Assembly (NCBI GenBank): GCA_017447265.1
Contig: JAFSOA010000017.1
Location: 94,723-158,722, forward strand
Reading direction: 5' to 3'
DNA length: 64,000 bases
Origin: Bacteroidales bacterium
GTDB lineage: Bacteria > Bacteroidota > Bacteroidia > Bacteroidales > UBA932
Shown piece by piece: positions 39,601-47,504 of this stretch (position 1 is its first letter; each line of letters starts with the position of its first letter). The translations under genes and the position numbers were made by a program. The notes beneath the pieces are model-generated. The model was given only the letters and a program-made list of their open reading frames with translations, was not told the origin of the DNA and searched no databases.

Positions 39601-40749
39601 ATGGAAATAATTGTTGGGACCTATGGGCAGCGTTTGCGGCTGCTCGAATTGGGCATCGCGTCGTTCGAGGTGCTCAACTCCAGTGTCTTCGAAGCGGAAA
39701 ACACGTCCTGTCTGGCTCTTTCGCCAGACAGGCGTTTTCTCTTCGCAGTCTCGGAGAGCGGCGACAATTCGGGTGTTTATTCTTTCGATGTTCATCCGTA
39801 CGACCGGCTGAAACCGCTCCCGCTCGGACGCATCGTCAAGCGCTCCGAGATCCGGGGCACGTCGCCCGACCCCTGCCACCTGCTCTACCTGCCCGGCTAC
39901 TACAACCACTGCGGCAATCCCGACAACGGCGCCCTGCTGACTGCCGACTATTCGGGCGGCAGCATCTCCCTTTTTCCGGTGCAGGAAGGGCGCATCCTGC
40001 CCCCGGCACAAGTCGTACGCTTTGAGGGACACGGACCGGTGGCCGAACGCCAGCAGGCCTCCCATATCCATCATCTGGTGCAGCACGGCAACTTCCTGCT
40101 GGCCGTCGACCTGGGCGCCGACTGTATCCATGTGCTGCGCCTGTTCGACGCCACCGTTCGTCCGCTCTGCGACGGACGGCTCGACCGCGCGCTGCGGCTG
40201 GAACAGCTCTTCGACATTCCGGCCCCGGCGGGCAGCGGGCCGCGCCACCTGGTCATCGACAGGAGCGGCTCGCATTTCTACGTCCTCACGGAACTGAGCA
40301 ACGAAATCCTCGTTTACGCGATGCCCGATTTCACGGCGGTGAACGACCGCCCCACACTGCTCCAGCGCCTGGCTGTCGGCGATCCGGCCTTCCCCAGTCA
40401 GGCTGGCGGCGATATCCAGTTGAGCCCCGACGGCCGTCACCTCTACGCCTCGCTGCGCAACGGGGACGACGGGCTGGTGATCGCCCGGGTCCTGCCCGAC
40501 GGCACGTTGGAACGCATGGGCTACCAGCGTACCGGCGCTCATGTGCGCGATTTCTTCTTCCTGCCCGAGGGACTTCCCACCGGCGAATACATGGCCGTTT
40601 TCTGCAAGAACGGCGGCGTCCTCCAGATCTACCGCCGCAACGCGGCCGACGGCGCCCTGTCACTTTTCCGGGAGATTGCTTTCAATGCTTTCTATGGCGA
40701 GCCTGTCCACGGCGTCGTCCTGTCGGAGGGACACCTGAATTTTTCCTGA
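39601..40749 (+). CDS. Lactonase-family seven-bladed beta-propeller protein (6-phosphogluconolactonase-like)
   Basis: Start set at the ATG at 39601 (MEIIVGTYGQ), where the first blade strand begins; a TTG two codons earlier is not needed. The 382-aa protein shows the Pgl-like repeats (LALSPDRRFLFAVSE, LLTADYSGGSISLFPV, IQLSPDGRHLYASLR) and the conserved H-I-H-H motif. The family includes 6-phosphogluconolactonases and uncharacterised paralogues, so the reaction is uncertain. No signal peptide is present, so it is cytoplasmic. It is 4 bp before the acyl-ACP thioesterase, suggesting cotranscription without an obvious shared pathway. Confidence 0.8.
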   Translation: MEIIVGTYGQRLRLLELGIASFEVLNSSVFEAENTSCLALSPDRRFLFAVSESGDNSGVYSFDVHPYDRLKPLPLGRIVKRSEIRGTSPDPCHLLYLPGYYNHCGNPDNGALLTADYSGGSISLFPVQEGRILPPAQVVRFEGHGPVAERQQASHIHHLVQHGNFLLAVDLGADCIHVLRLFDATVRPLCDGRLDRALRLEQLFDIPAPAGSGPRHLVIDRSGSHFYVLTELSNEILVYAMPDFTAVNDRPTLLQRLAVGDPAFPSQAGGDIQLSPDGRHLYASLRNGDDGLVIARVLPDGTLERMGYQRTGAHVRDFFFLPEGLPTGEYMAVFCKNGGVLQIYRRNAADGALSLFREIAFNAFYGEPVHGVVLSEGHLNFS

Positions 40750-40753
40750 TTCC

Positions 40754-41500
40754 ATGATCGCCACCTATCCTTTCACCGTCGAGAGTTTCGAGACCGATTT
40801 TCAGCGGCAGATCAAGCCTTTCGCCCTCCAGGGCCGGCTGCAGGAACTGACCTACCGGGCGTCCGCCGCAGGTGGAGCGGGCTATGCCGTCCTGCGCGAG
40901 CGCGGGCTTTTCTGGGCGCTCAACCGCATGCATATCGTGGTGGACCGCTGGCCGGTCTGGGGTGAAGAGACGGTGTTGCAGTCGTGGTTCCGCGGCCGGT
41001 CCGGGCCCATGTACCAGCGTGAGTACGAGTTGCGGCTGGCTGGCAATCCCCATGGCGCACCGCTGGTCCGGGCTACTTCCGCCTGGACGGTCATCACGCT
41101 GGAAGGCCGCAACGTCACGCGCGAACTGGTCTATCCCGAGGACTTCGCCGAAGAGAAAGACGGACTTCCTTTCTGTCCCAAAGTCCTGGTACCCGGCGAC
41201 GTGGAACTCGCACCCGCCGGCTCCCGCAAGGCCCTTTACTCCGACCTGGATTCCAACGGCCACGTCAACAACTGCTTCTATCCACAGTGGGGCGCCGATC
41301 TGCTGGGCGGCCCCTACCTGTCCAGCCATCGGCTGACCGACATCCAAGCCGGCTATTATCGCGAGATCCACCCCGGCGAGCAGGTCGATTTCCTGCTGGG
41401 GCACAACCCCGCAGCCACGGCCGCCGCCGTCTGGTACGTGGAAGGCCGCGTCGCCGGCGAACGCTCCTTCGTCGTCCGCCTCGATTTCACCCACTGCTGA
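40754..41500 (+). CDS. Acyl-ACP thioesterase (FatA/FatB-like)
   Basis: Releases free fatty acids from acyl-ACP in the cytoplasm. The 248-aa protein has a double hot-dog fold pattern. The first half contains the RMHIVVDRWPVWGEE segment. The second has the catalytic D-S-N-G-H-V-N-N motif (near residue 175) of plant and bacterial acyl-ACP thioesterases. Such genes are common in anaerobic Bacteroidales and clostridia. It follows the lactonase gene by 4 bp. Chain-length preference cannot be read. Confidence 0.88.
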   Translation: MIATYPFTVESFETDFQRQIKPFALQGRLQELTYRASAAGGAGYAVLRERGLFWALNRMHIVVDRWPVWGEETVLQSWFRGRSGPMYQREYELRLAGNPHGAPLVRATSAWTVITLEGRNVTRELVYPEDFAEEKDGLPFCPKVLVPGDVELAPAGSRKALYSDLDSNGHVNNCFYPQWGADLLGGPYLSSHRLTDIQAGYYREIHPGEQVDFLLGHNPAATAAAVWYVEGRVAGERSFVVRLDFTHC

Positions 41501-41586
41501 TCCCCTTTCCTTCTCTTTGCGCAAGTCTGCCGGCACAAAATCGGCGGTTTTTGTGGCAGAAGCCGGGCGTGATACGTTATTTTATG

Positions 41587-41594
41587 TATCTTTG
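41587..41594 (+). promoter_or_regulatory. -7 promoter box for the methyltransferase-lgt series, 6 bp before the ATG
   Basis: TATCTTTG matches TAnnTTTG. The spacing to the ATG at 41601 implies a nearly leaderless transcript. Confidence 0.5.
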
Positions 41595-41600
41595 TAAGTT

Positions 41601-42503
41601 ATGACGATTGAGCAACCCTCTGCGGCGTGGCGCGACTATGAGCTGATCGACTCGGGCGACTTTTCCAAACTCGAGCGTTTCGGCCCGTATGTGACCATCC
41701 GTCCCGAACCGAAGGCCCTGTGGTCGAAAAGCCTTTCCGACGCAGAATGGCGGCAACTGGCGCACACCGAGTTCAAGCCCGGCGCCGGCTTCGGCAAGGC
41801 CGGCAAGGAAGACAGCGGCACCTGGAACATGCTCCACAAGATGCAGGAGCAGTGGACCATCGCCTATCCGGCCGTGGGTTTCAACCTGCGGCTCGGCCTG
41901 ACCTCCTTCAAGCATGTGGGCGTCTTCCCGGAACAGGCCCCGAACTGGGACTTCATCTACCGGAGCGTCCGCGACCTGGCCGCGCAGCAGAACGGAGCCC
42001 CGAAGGTGCTCAATCTTTTCGCCTACACGGGCGCCTCTTCGCTGGCCGCCGCCAAGGGAGGCGCGAGCGTCACGCACCTCGACTCCGTGCGGCAGGTCGT
42101 CACCTGGGCCCGCGGCAACATGGAAATCAGCCACCTGGACGGCATCCGCTGGATCATCGAAGATGCCATGAAATTCGCCCGCCGGGAAGCCCGCCGCGGC
42201 AACACCTACCAGGGACTGATCCTCGACCCGCCCGCCTACGGACACGGTCCGGACGGTGAACGCTGGAAGCTGGACGAATGCCTCTTCGACCTGCTGCAGC
42301 AGTGCGCCGCCATCCTGGCACCTGAGAAGAGCTTCATGGTGCTCAACCTCTATTCCAACGGCTATTCGGCCGTCCTGGCCGACACCCTCGTCCGCAGCGC
42401 TTTCGGCACAAAGTTCGCAAGCCTTGACTACGGCGAGCTCGTGCTCCGCGACAGGGCCGGCAAAGCGCTGCCGCTGAGCGTATTCTCCCGTTTAAAAAGA
42501 TAG
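41601..42503 (+). CDS. Class I SAM-dependent methyltransferase, RlmI-like (COG1092)
   Basis: Probable rRNA cytosine-5 methyltransferase of the RlmI/RlmK group. SAM motif I is V-L-N-L-F-A-Y-T-G-A-S (near residue 137) and the D-P-P-A-Y motif (near 213) marks the catalytic loop. The N-terminal PUA domain of RlmI is lacking, but an N-terminal strand region (residues 15-100) with H-K-M-Q-E-Q-W resembles the EEHE-like domain. At 300 aa this is the shorter bacteroidal form. It is 3 bp before lgt. Target nucleotide unknown. Confidence 0.85.
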   Translation: MTIEQPSAAWRDYELIDSGDFSKLERFGPYVTIRPEPKALWSKSLSDAEWRQLAHTEFKPGAGFGKAGKEDSGTWNMLHKMQEQWTIAYPAVGFNLRLGLTSFKHVGVFPEQAPNWDFIYRSVRDLAAQQNGAPKVLNLFAYTGASSLAAAKGGASVTHLDSVRQVVTWARGNMEISHLDGIRWIIEDAMKFARREARRGNTYQGLILDPPAYGHGPDGERWKLDECLFDLLQQCAAILAPEKSFMVLNLYSNGYSAVLADTLVRSAFGTKFASLDYGELVLRDRAGKALPLSVFSRLKR

Positions 42504-42506
42504 TTT

Positions 42507-43370
42507 ATGATAGATTTCCTTTCCGTCACCTGGAACGTCGACCCGATCATTTTCAAGCTCGGGCCCCTGACCCTGCGCTGGTACTCCCTGCTCTTCGTGG
42601 CCGGATTCCCGCTGGGTTACTGGCTCTTCGAGCGCTTCTACAAGCGCGAGGGCGTCGACACCAAACTGCTGGAGCCCCTGCTCTACGCCCTGCTGATCGG
42701 CACCATCGTAGGCGCCCGGCTCGGCCACTGCTTCTTCTATGAACCTTCCTACTACCTGAGCGCCGACCACTGGGTCGAGATCTTCAAGCCCTGGAAAGGC
42801 GGCCTGGCCTCGCACGGCGGCGCCATCGGCGTGTTCCTGGCCGCGCTTTGGTACAGTCACCGCTACGGCAGGAAGAACGACTTCGACGTGCTCTGGGTCT
42901 GCGACCGCATCATCATCTGCGTGTCCTTCGCGGCCTGCTTCATCCGGCTGGGCAACCTGTTCAACTCGGAGATCTACGGTGACGTGACCGACCTGCCCTG
43001 GGGCTTCATCTTCGTCCGCCGCGGCGAGACCCTGCCCAAGCACCCCACCCAGATCTACGAAGCGCTCACCTACCTGCTGCTGGGCTTCTACCTGCTGTGG
43101 AACTACAAACACAAGCTTGAAAAGCGCTACCGCGGCTGGTTCCTGGGCGTGTTCTTCATCATCTGCTTCGGCATGCGCTTCCTCATCGAGTTCATCAAGG
43201 AACCGCAGGTGGAGTTCGAAGAGAACATGGTGCTCGACATGGGCCAGTGGCTGAGCATTCCCTTCATCATCGCGGGCATCCTGCTGGTGATCTTCGCCTA
43301 TCAACGGAAAGTCCCCGCCATGCGCGTCCCCACCGAGAAGGTTCACCATACCCCCAAGAAAGTCCGGTAA
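42507..43370 (+). CDS. lgt: Prolipoprotein diacylglyceryl transferase
   Basis: Inner-membrane enzyme that attaches diacylglycerol to the lipobox cysteine, needed for the many lipoproteins in this window. Seven hydrophobic segments and Lgt motifs are visible: GARLGHCFFYEP, the essential H-G-G-A-I-G near residue 105, R-L-G-N-L-F-N-S-E near 150 and the H-P-T-Q-I-Y-E segment near 178. At 287 aa it is normal. Its stop overlaps the next start (TAATG). Secure. Confidence 0.96.
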   Translation: MIDFLSVTWNVDPIIFKLGPLTLRWYSLLFVAGFPLGYWLFERFYKREGVDTKLLEPLLYALLIGTIVGARLGHCFFYEPSYYLSADHWVEIFKPWKGGLASHGGAIGVFLAALWYSHRYGRKNDFDVLWVCDRIIICVSFAACFIRLGNLFNSEIYGDVTDLPWGFIFVRRGETLPKHPTQIYEALTYLLLGFYLLWNYKHKLEKRYRGWFLGVFFIICFGMRFLIEFIKEPQVEFEENMVLDMGQWLSIPFIIAGILLVIFAYQRKVPAMRVPTEKVHHTPKKVR

Positions 43371-44353
43371 TGAAAGAACTGCTGCTGACCCTCGCCCTCT
43401 GCGGCGACATCATGATGGGTACCACCTACCCGACGCTGCGGCTCCCGGCCAATGACGGCGCGTACATCTTCAGCGACGTGGCGGCCCTCTTCCAGGAGGC
43501 CGACCTGGCCGCCGGCAACCTGGAAGGCGTCATCTGCGAGGGCGGCACCTGCTCCAAGAATACCGACAAGGCCAACAACTACGCCTTCCGCATGCCCGAA
43601 AGCTACGCCCACCTGCTCAAGGACGCCGGCTTCGACTACCTCAACCTGGCCAACAACCACACCAACGATTTCGGCACCTACGGACTGGAGCGCACCCGGC
43701 AGATTCTCGACGGACAAGGCATCCTCTACAGCGGTCTGCCCGACTGTGAAAGCGTGGTCTTCGAAAAGGACAGCGTGCGCTACGGCATCTGTTCGTTCGG
43801 GCACAACGCCTACACGCTCAAGCATATCGACACGGCCACCGTCACCCGCATCCTCACCGACCTGCGGCCCCGCTGCGACATCCTGGTCGTCAATTTCCAT
43901 GGCGGTGCCGAAGGCGCGAAATACTCCCATCTTCCCGACGGTCCCGAAAGCTACCTGGGCGAGAACCGCGGCAACCTGCGCGCGTTCGCCCACCGCTGCG
44001 TCGACCTGGGCGCCGACGTGGTCTTCGGCCACGGGCCGCACGTGACCCGCGCCGTCGAACTCTACAACGACCGCCTGATCGCCTACAGCCTGGGCAACTT
44101 CTGCACGACCTTCGGCGTGAACCTCGCCGGCGTCAACGGCTACGCCCCCGTGCTGGTGGTCAAGGTCGACCGCGAAGGCCGCTTCGTGGAAGGCCGCATC
44201 CACTCCTTCATCCAGACCCAAGGCACCGGCCCGAAACTCGATCCGGGCGACCGCGTGGCACAGCACATGCGCAACCTCTCGCTCACCGACTTCCGCGGCA
44301 ACTGCGGCCTGGACATCTCCGACAACGGAACTTTAACCAGAAAAACCCGATAA
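43370..44353 (+). CDS. CapA-like metallophosphatase-fold protein (PGA_cap family) without signal peptide
   Basis: Start at the ATG overlapping the lgt stop; the frame extends upstream only inside lgt. Family motifs: C-G-D-I-M-M-G at residue 11, A-G-N-L-E-G-V near 40, L-A-N-N-H-T-N-D-F-G near 87, F-H-G-G near 180 and G-H-G-P-H near 222, which together form the predicted metal site. CapA proteins act in poly-gamma-glutamate capsule export and are usually membrane anchored. Here the catalytic domain begins within ten residues of the start, leaving no anchor, so capsule function is doubtful. Within a tight plus-strand series. Confidence 0.85.
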   Translation: MKELLLTLALCGDIMMGTTYPTLRLPANDGAYIFSDVAALFQEADLAAGNLEGVICEGGTCSKNTDKANNYAFRMPESYAHLLKDAGFDYLNLANNHTNDFGTYGLERTRQILDGQGILYSGLPDCESVVFEKDSVRYGICSFGHNAYTLKHIDTATVTRILTDLRPRCDILVVNFHGGAEGAKYSHLPDGPESYLGENRGNLRAFAHRCVDLGADVVFGHGPHVTRAVELYNDRLIAYSLGNFCTTFGVNLAGVNGYAPVLVVKVDREGRFVEGRIHSFIQTQGTGPKLDPGDRVAQHMRNLSLTDFRGNCGLDISDNGTLTRKTR

Positions 44354-45448
44354 ATGGCGCCGATTACCCTCCTTCTTCTCTTCCTGCTGGGCGCGATGGC
44401 CGTCTCGTTCCTCTGCTCGGTCCTCGAGGCCGTGCTGCTGTCCACGCCCATTTCCTTCATCACGATGCGGATCGAGGAAGGCTACAAGCCCGCCGCCCGG
44501 TTCCTGCACTACAAGGAGGAGAGCGCCCGGCCGCTGGCCGCGATCCTGGCCCTCAATACCATCGCCAACACCCTCGGCGCCGCGGGTGTCGGCCGGCAGG
44601 CTTCCATCATCGCCGAACAGAGCGGCTTCGCCTCCTTCTTCGGCATCATGTCGGCGCTCACCACGATCCTGATCCTGGTCTTCTCCGAGATCATCCCCAA
44701 GACCATCGGCACCTCCTATTACCGCAAGCTCATGGGCTTCACGACCTCGTCCCTGAAGACCATGATCATCGTCATGTATCCGATCGTCCTCCTGATCGAG
44801 CGCCTCACGAAGCTCATCCAGAAGGACGATGACGAAGCGGCGGTCAGCCGCGAGGAAGTGTCGGCCATGGCCAACGTGGGCGAAGTGGAAGGTGTCATCG
44901 ACAAGGACGAGAACCGCATCATCCAGAACGTCATCAAGCTCGACAATGTGAAGGCCTACGACGTAATGACCCCGCGCGTGGTCTGCCAGACCGCGTCGGA
45001 GAACATGTCGCTCAAGAACTTCTACAAGGACAAGGACTTCGAGCACTACTCCCGCATTCCGGTCTACAGCGAGAGTCCCGAATACATCACCGGCTACATC
45101 CTGCGCAGCGAGGCGTTGGAATGCCTGGCCGAAGACAAGTTCGACATGCGCCTGAGCGAGATCAAGCGCGACATCACCTTCTTCGACGAAGAACAGTCCG
45201 TAAGCGGCATCTGGGACACGCTGCTGGCGAAGAAGGAGCAGATCAGCCTGATCATCGACGAATACGGCTGCTTCCAGGGCATCCTGACGCTTGAAGACAT
45301 CATCGAGACCATCTTCGGCCTGGAAATCATCGACGAGAACGACGAGGCCATCGACATGCAGCAGTTCGCCCGCGAACGCTGGAAACAGCGCGCCAAACGC
45401 TTCAAGGAGATCCAGCTCCCCGAAAACGATACGGACGACGACGACTGA
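44354..45448 (+). CDS. CNNM-domain/CBS-pair membrane protein (hemolysin/CorC-type)
   Basis: A four-helix CNNM (DUF21) membrane domain (residues about 1-150, with F-S-E-I-I-P-K-T-I-G) followed by a CBS pair (residues about 195-320, D-V-M-T-P-R-V and L-I-I-D-E-Y-G-C-F-Q-G-I-L-T-L-E-D). These proteins are implicated in Mg2+/Co2+ export or sensing. At 364 aa it lacks the C-terminal transporter-associated (CorC_HlyC) domain of longer members and ends in an acidic tail. Immediately follows the CapA-like gene (TAA-ATG) and precedes miaA by 8 bp. Confidence 0.88.
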   Translation: MAPITLLLLFLLGAMAVSFLCSVLEAVLLSTPISFITMRIEEGYKPAARFLHYKEESARPLAAILALNTIANTLGAAGVGRQASIIAEQSGFASFFGIMSALTTILILVFSEIIPKTIGTSYYRKLMGFTTSSLKTMIIVMYPIVLLIERLTKLIQKDDDEAAVSREEVSAMANVGEVEGVIDKDENRIIQNVIKLDNVKAYDVMTPRVVCQTASENMSLKNFYKDKDFEHYSRIPVYSESPEYITGYILRSEALECLAEDKFDMRLSEIKRDITFFDEEQSVSGIWDTLLAKKEQISLIIDEYGCFQGILTLEDIIETIFGLEIIDENDEAIDMQQFARERWKQRAKRFKEIQLPENDTDDDD

Positions 45449-45456
45449 CCTGCCCC

Positions 45457-46320
45457 ATGCTCCCCGACGGCTATGATCTGATCTGCGTTCTGGGTCCCAC
45501 GGCCTCCGGCAAGACCCGCTACGCAGTGCAGCTGGCCCGGGAACTCGGCGGGGAAATCCTCTCCGGCGACTCGCGCCAGGTCTACCGCGGCATGGATATC
45601 GGCACGGGCAAGGACCTTTCCGAATACGGAGACATCCCCTATCACCTGATCGACATTGTCGACGCCGGCACCCAGTACAACATCTTCCAGTATCAGCACG
45701 ACTTCGAGCGGGCCTACCGCGACATCGTGGAGCGGGGCCGCGTGCCCATCCTCTGCGGAGGCAGCGGGCTCTACCTCGAAGCGGCCACCTGCGGCTACCA
45801 CCTGCCCGACGTGCCGCCCGACCCGCAATTGCGCGCCGAATTGGACCAGTTGCCCACCGAAGAACTGATCGCCCGCTACGAGGCGCTCCGCACCCCGCAC
45901 AACACCACGGACTACGACACCCGGCAGCGGCTCATCCGTGCCCTGGAAATCGCCCTCTGGGAAGACGCCCACCCCGTGACCCGCACCGCCTTCCTGCCCA
46001 AGCACACGAAATACATCGGCATCGCGGTCACGCGCGACGAGCGCAACGCCCGCATCGACCGCCGGCTGGCCGCCCGCCTGCAGGAAGGCCTTGTAGCAGA
46101 GGTCCAGGGCCTGCTCGACAGCGGGCTGACGCCCGAATCGCTGCTCTACTACGGGCTCGAATACAAATTCGTGACCCTCTATCTCACCGGGGCACTCCGC
46201 TACGACGAGATGGTCACGCAGCTCCAGACCGCCATCCACCAGTTTGCCAAACGGCAGATGACCTGGTTCCGCGGCATGGAGCGCAAAGGAATCAATATCG
46301 AATGGATCACCTTGTCATGA
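45457..46320 (+). CDS. miaA: tRNA dimethylallyltransferase
   Basis: Adds a dimethylallyl group to A37 of tRNAs reading UNN codons, including tRNA-Trp. The P-loop L-G-P-T-A-S-G-K-T, D-S-R-Q-V-Y and the T-R-D-E-R-N-A-R segment are present. At 287 aa it is slightly short. The D-I-G-T-G-K-D-L sequence after the DSRQVY motif differs from the classic I-G-T-A-K and resembles the second, divergent MiaA paralogue many Bacteroidota carry, so a classical miaA may exist elsewhere. Its stop overlaps the next gene start (ATGA). Confidence 0.9.
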   Translation: MLPDGYDLICVLGPTASGKTRYAVQLARELGGEILSGDSRQVYRGMDIGTGKDLSEYGDIPYHLIDIVDAGTQYNIFQYQHDFERAYRDIVERGRVPILCGGSGLYLEAATCGYHLPDVPPDPQLRAELDQLPTEELIARYEALRTPHNTTDYDTRQRLIRALEIALWEDAHPVTRTAFLPKHTKYIGIAVTRDERNARIDRRLAARLQEGLVAEVQGLLDSGLTPESLLYYGLEYKFVTLYLTGALRYDEMVTQLQTAIHQFAKRQMTWFRGMERKGINIEWITLS

Positions 46321-47417
46321 ATACGATGAAAAAGTCTCTCCTCCTGCTTCTGCTGGCGCTCTTCCTGCTGCCGGCTCCGGGCTTTGCCCAGAAAGCGTCG
46401 GAACTCAAGTGGACCGATGCCCAGAACCTGATGCTCATCAACCAGGGCTACGACAACACGGAGCTTCCCTACTCACGCCTGCCGCTCGACATGAAGGCTG
46501 CCACGCGCAAGGCCGTGTGGGACCTGGGCCTCAACTCCGCCGGGCTGGCCGTCCGTTTCTCGACGGACAGCCGCAGCATCGGCATCCGCTGGACGCTCCT
46601 CAACTATTTCATCATGCACCACATGGCCGGAACCGGCATCCGGGGCATCGACCTCTACCAGCTCGACGAGAACGACCACTGGCAGTTCATCGGCACGGCC
46701 ATCCCCAACGGGAAAGACACCACCAAGACGCAGGTCGTGGTCAGCGGCATGGACGGCAAGGACCATGAGTACATGGCTTACCTGCCGCTCTACGACGGCG
46801 TGACGAAGGTCGAGATCGGCGTAACGAAAGATGCACGGGTCGGCCTGCCGCACCGCGAGGTGCTCGTCAAGGGAAAGGACAAGCCCCTTGTCTTCTACGG
46901 CACGAGCATCACCCAGGGCGGCTGCGCTTCGCGGCCCGGGATGGTCTATACCTCCATCATCAGCCGGGCGCTCCAGAAAGAGTGCATCAACCTGGGATTC
47001 AGCGGCAACGCCCGGATGGACAAGTCGATGGCCGAGATCGTGGCACGGGTCGACGCCGACCAGTATGTGATCGACTGCCTGGAGAACTGCACGCTCAAGG
47101 TCATGCAGGACAGTGCCTGGTATTTTCTGACTTATCTGGCGAAAAAGCGTCCCGATGCCCCCATCTATATGGTGGAACACATTTGGTTCTCCCACGCGCT
47201 GGTCAACCAGCCGGTCCACGACCAGATCGCCGAAAAGAACGCTTACTGGCGGGAAATCTTTGAAAAACTCCGGAAGGAAGGCTACGACAATTTCCGCTAC
47301 ATCCCGGCCGACAAGCTCGCCGGCCCCGACGGCGAGGGCGCCGTCGACGGCTGCCACCAGACCGACCTGGGCTTCCTAAGAATGTCGGAGGAATTCCTCA
47401 GATACCTGAAGCGATAA
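46317..47417 (+). CDS. Exported SGNH/GDSL esterase with N-terminal GxDLY domain
   Basis: Start chosen at 46317, overlapping the miaA stop as ATGA; an ATG three codons later begins the signal peptide proper (MKKSLLLLLLALFLLPAPG). An N-terminal beta-sandwich with the G-I-D-L-Y motif (near residue 110) is followed by an SGNH hydrolase domain. That domain has F-Y-G-T-S-I-T-Q-G-G (catalytic Ser), G-F-S-G-N-A and the C-terminal D-G-C-H-Q-T-D pair (Asp-x-x-His region). These are usually acetyl esterases on polysaccharides or cell wall. A family B repeat hairpin follows. Confidence 0.85.
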   Translation: MNTMKKSLLLLLLALFLLPAPGFAQKASELKWTDAQNLMLINQGYDNTELPYSRLPLDMKAATRKAVWDLGLNSAGLAVRFSTDSRSIGIRWTLLNYFIMHHMAGTGIRGIDLYQLDENDHWQFIGTAIPNGKDTTKTQVVVSGMDGKDHEYMAYLPLYDGVTKVEIGVTKDARVGLPHREVLVKGKDKPLVFYGTSITQGGCASRPGMVYTSIISRALQKECINLGFSGNARMDKSMAEIVARVDADQYVIDCLENCTLKVMQDSAWYFLTYLAKKRPDAPIYMVEHIWFSHALVNQPVHDQIAEKNAYWREIFEKLRKEGYDNFRYIPADKLAGPDGEGAVDGCHQTDLGFLRMSEEFLRYLKR

Positions 47418-47419
47418 CA

Positions 47420-47504
47420 CTTGTGCCGATCAGGTGCGAGTGGTTTTTGGATCCGCGAGCATTTTTCTGCGAGCGGGACAAAAACCAGAGCACCCAGGCA
47501 CAAG
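47420..47504. terminator. Long nested hairpin between convergent genes (contains repeat B)
   Basis: CTTGTGCC (47420-47427) pairs with GGCACAAG (47497-47504), GGTGC with GCACC inside it, and TGGTTTTTG (47441-47449) with CAAAAACCA (47479-47487). It fills the whole gap between two converging genes, so a bidirectional terminator role is likely. Confidence 0.65.
47440..47491 (-). repeat. Dispersed imperfect-palindrome repeat, family B (copy 2, inverted)
   Basis: Reverse complement of 17111-17161 with one inserted base and one substitution by eye. Confidence 0.75.

Noticed and set aside
43247-43369. N-terminal extension of the CapA-like protein
   Set aside because: Overlaps lgt in another frame; the extension reads as an Arg/His-rich shadow, and an ATG overlapping the lgt stop is available.
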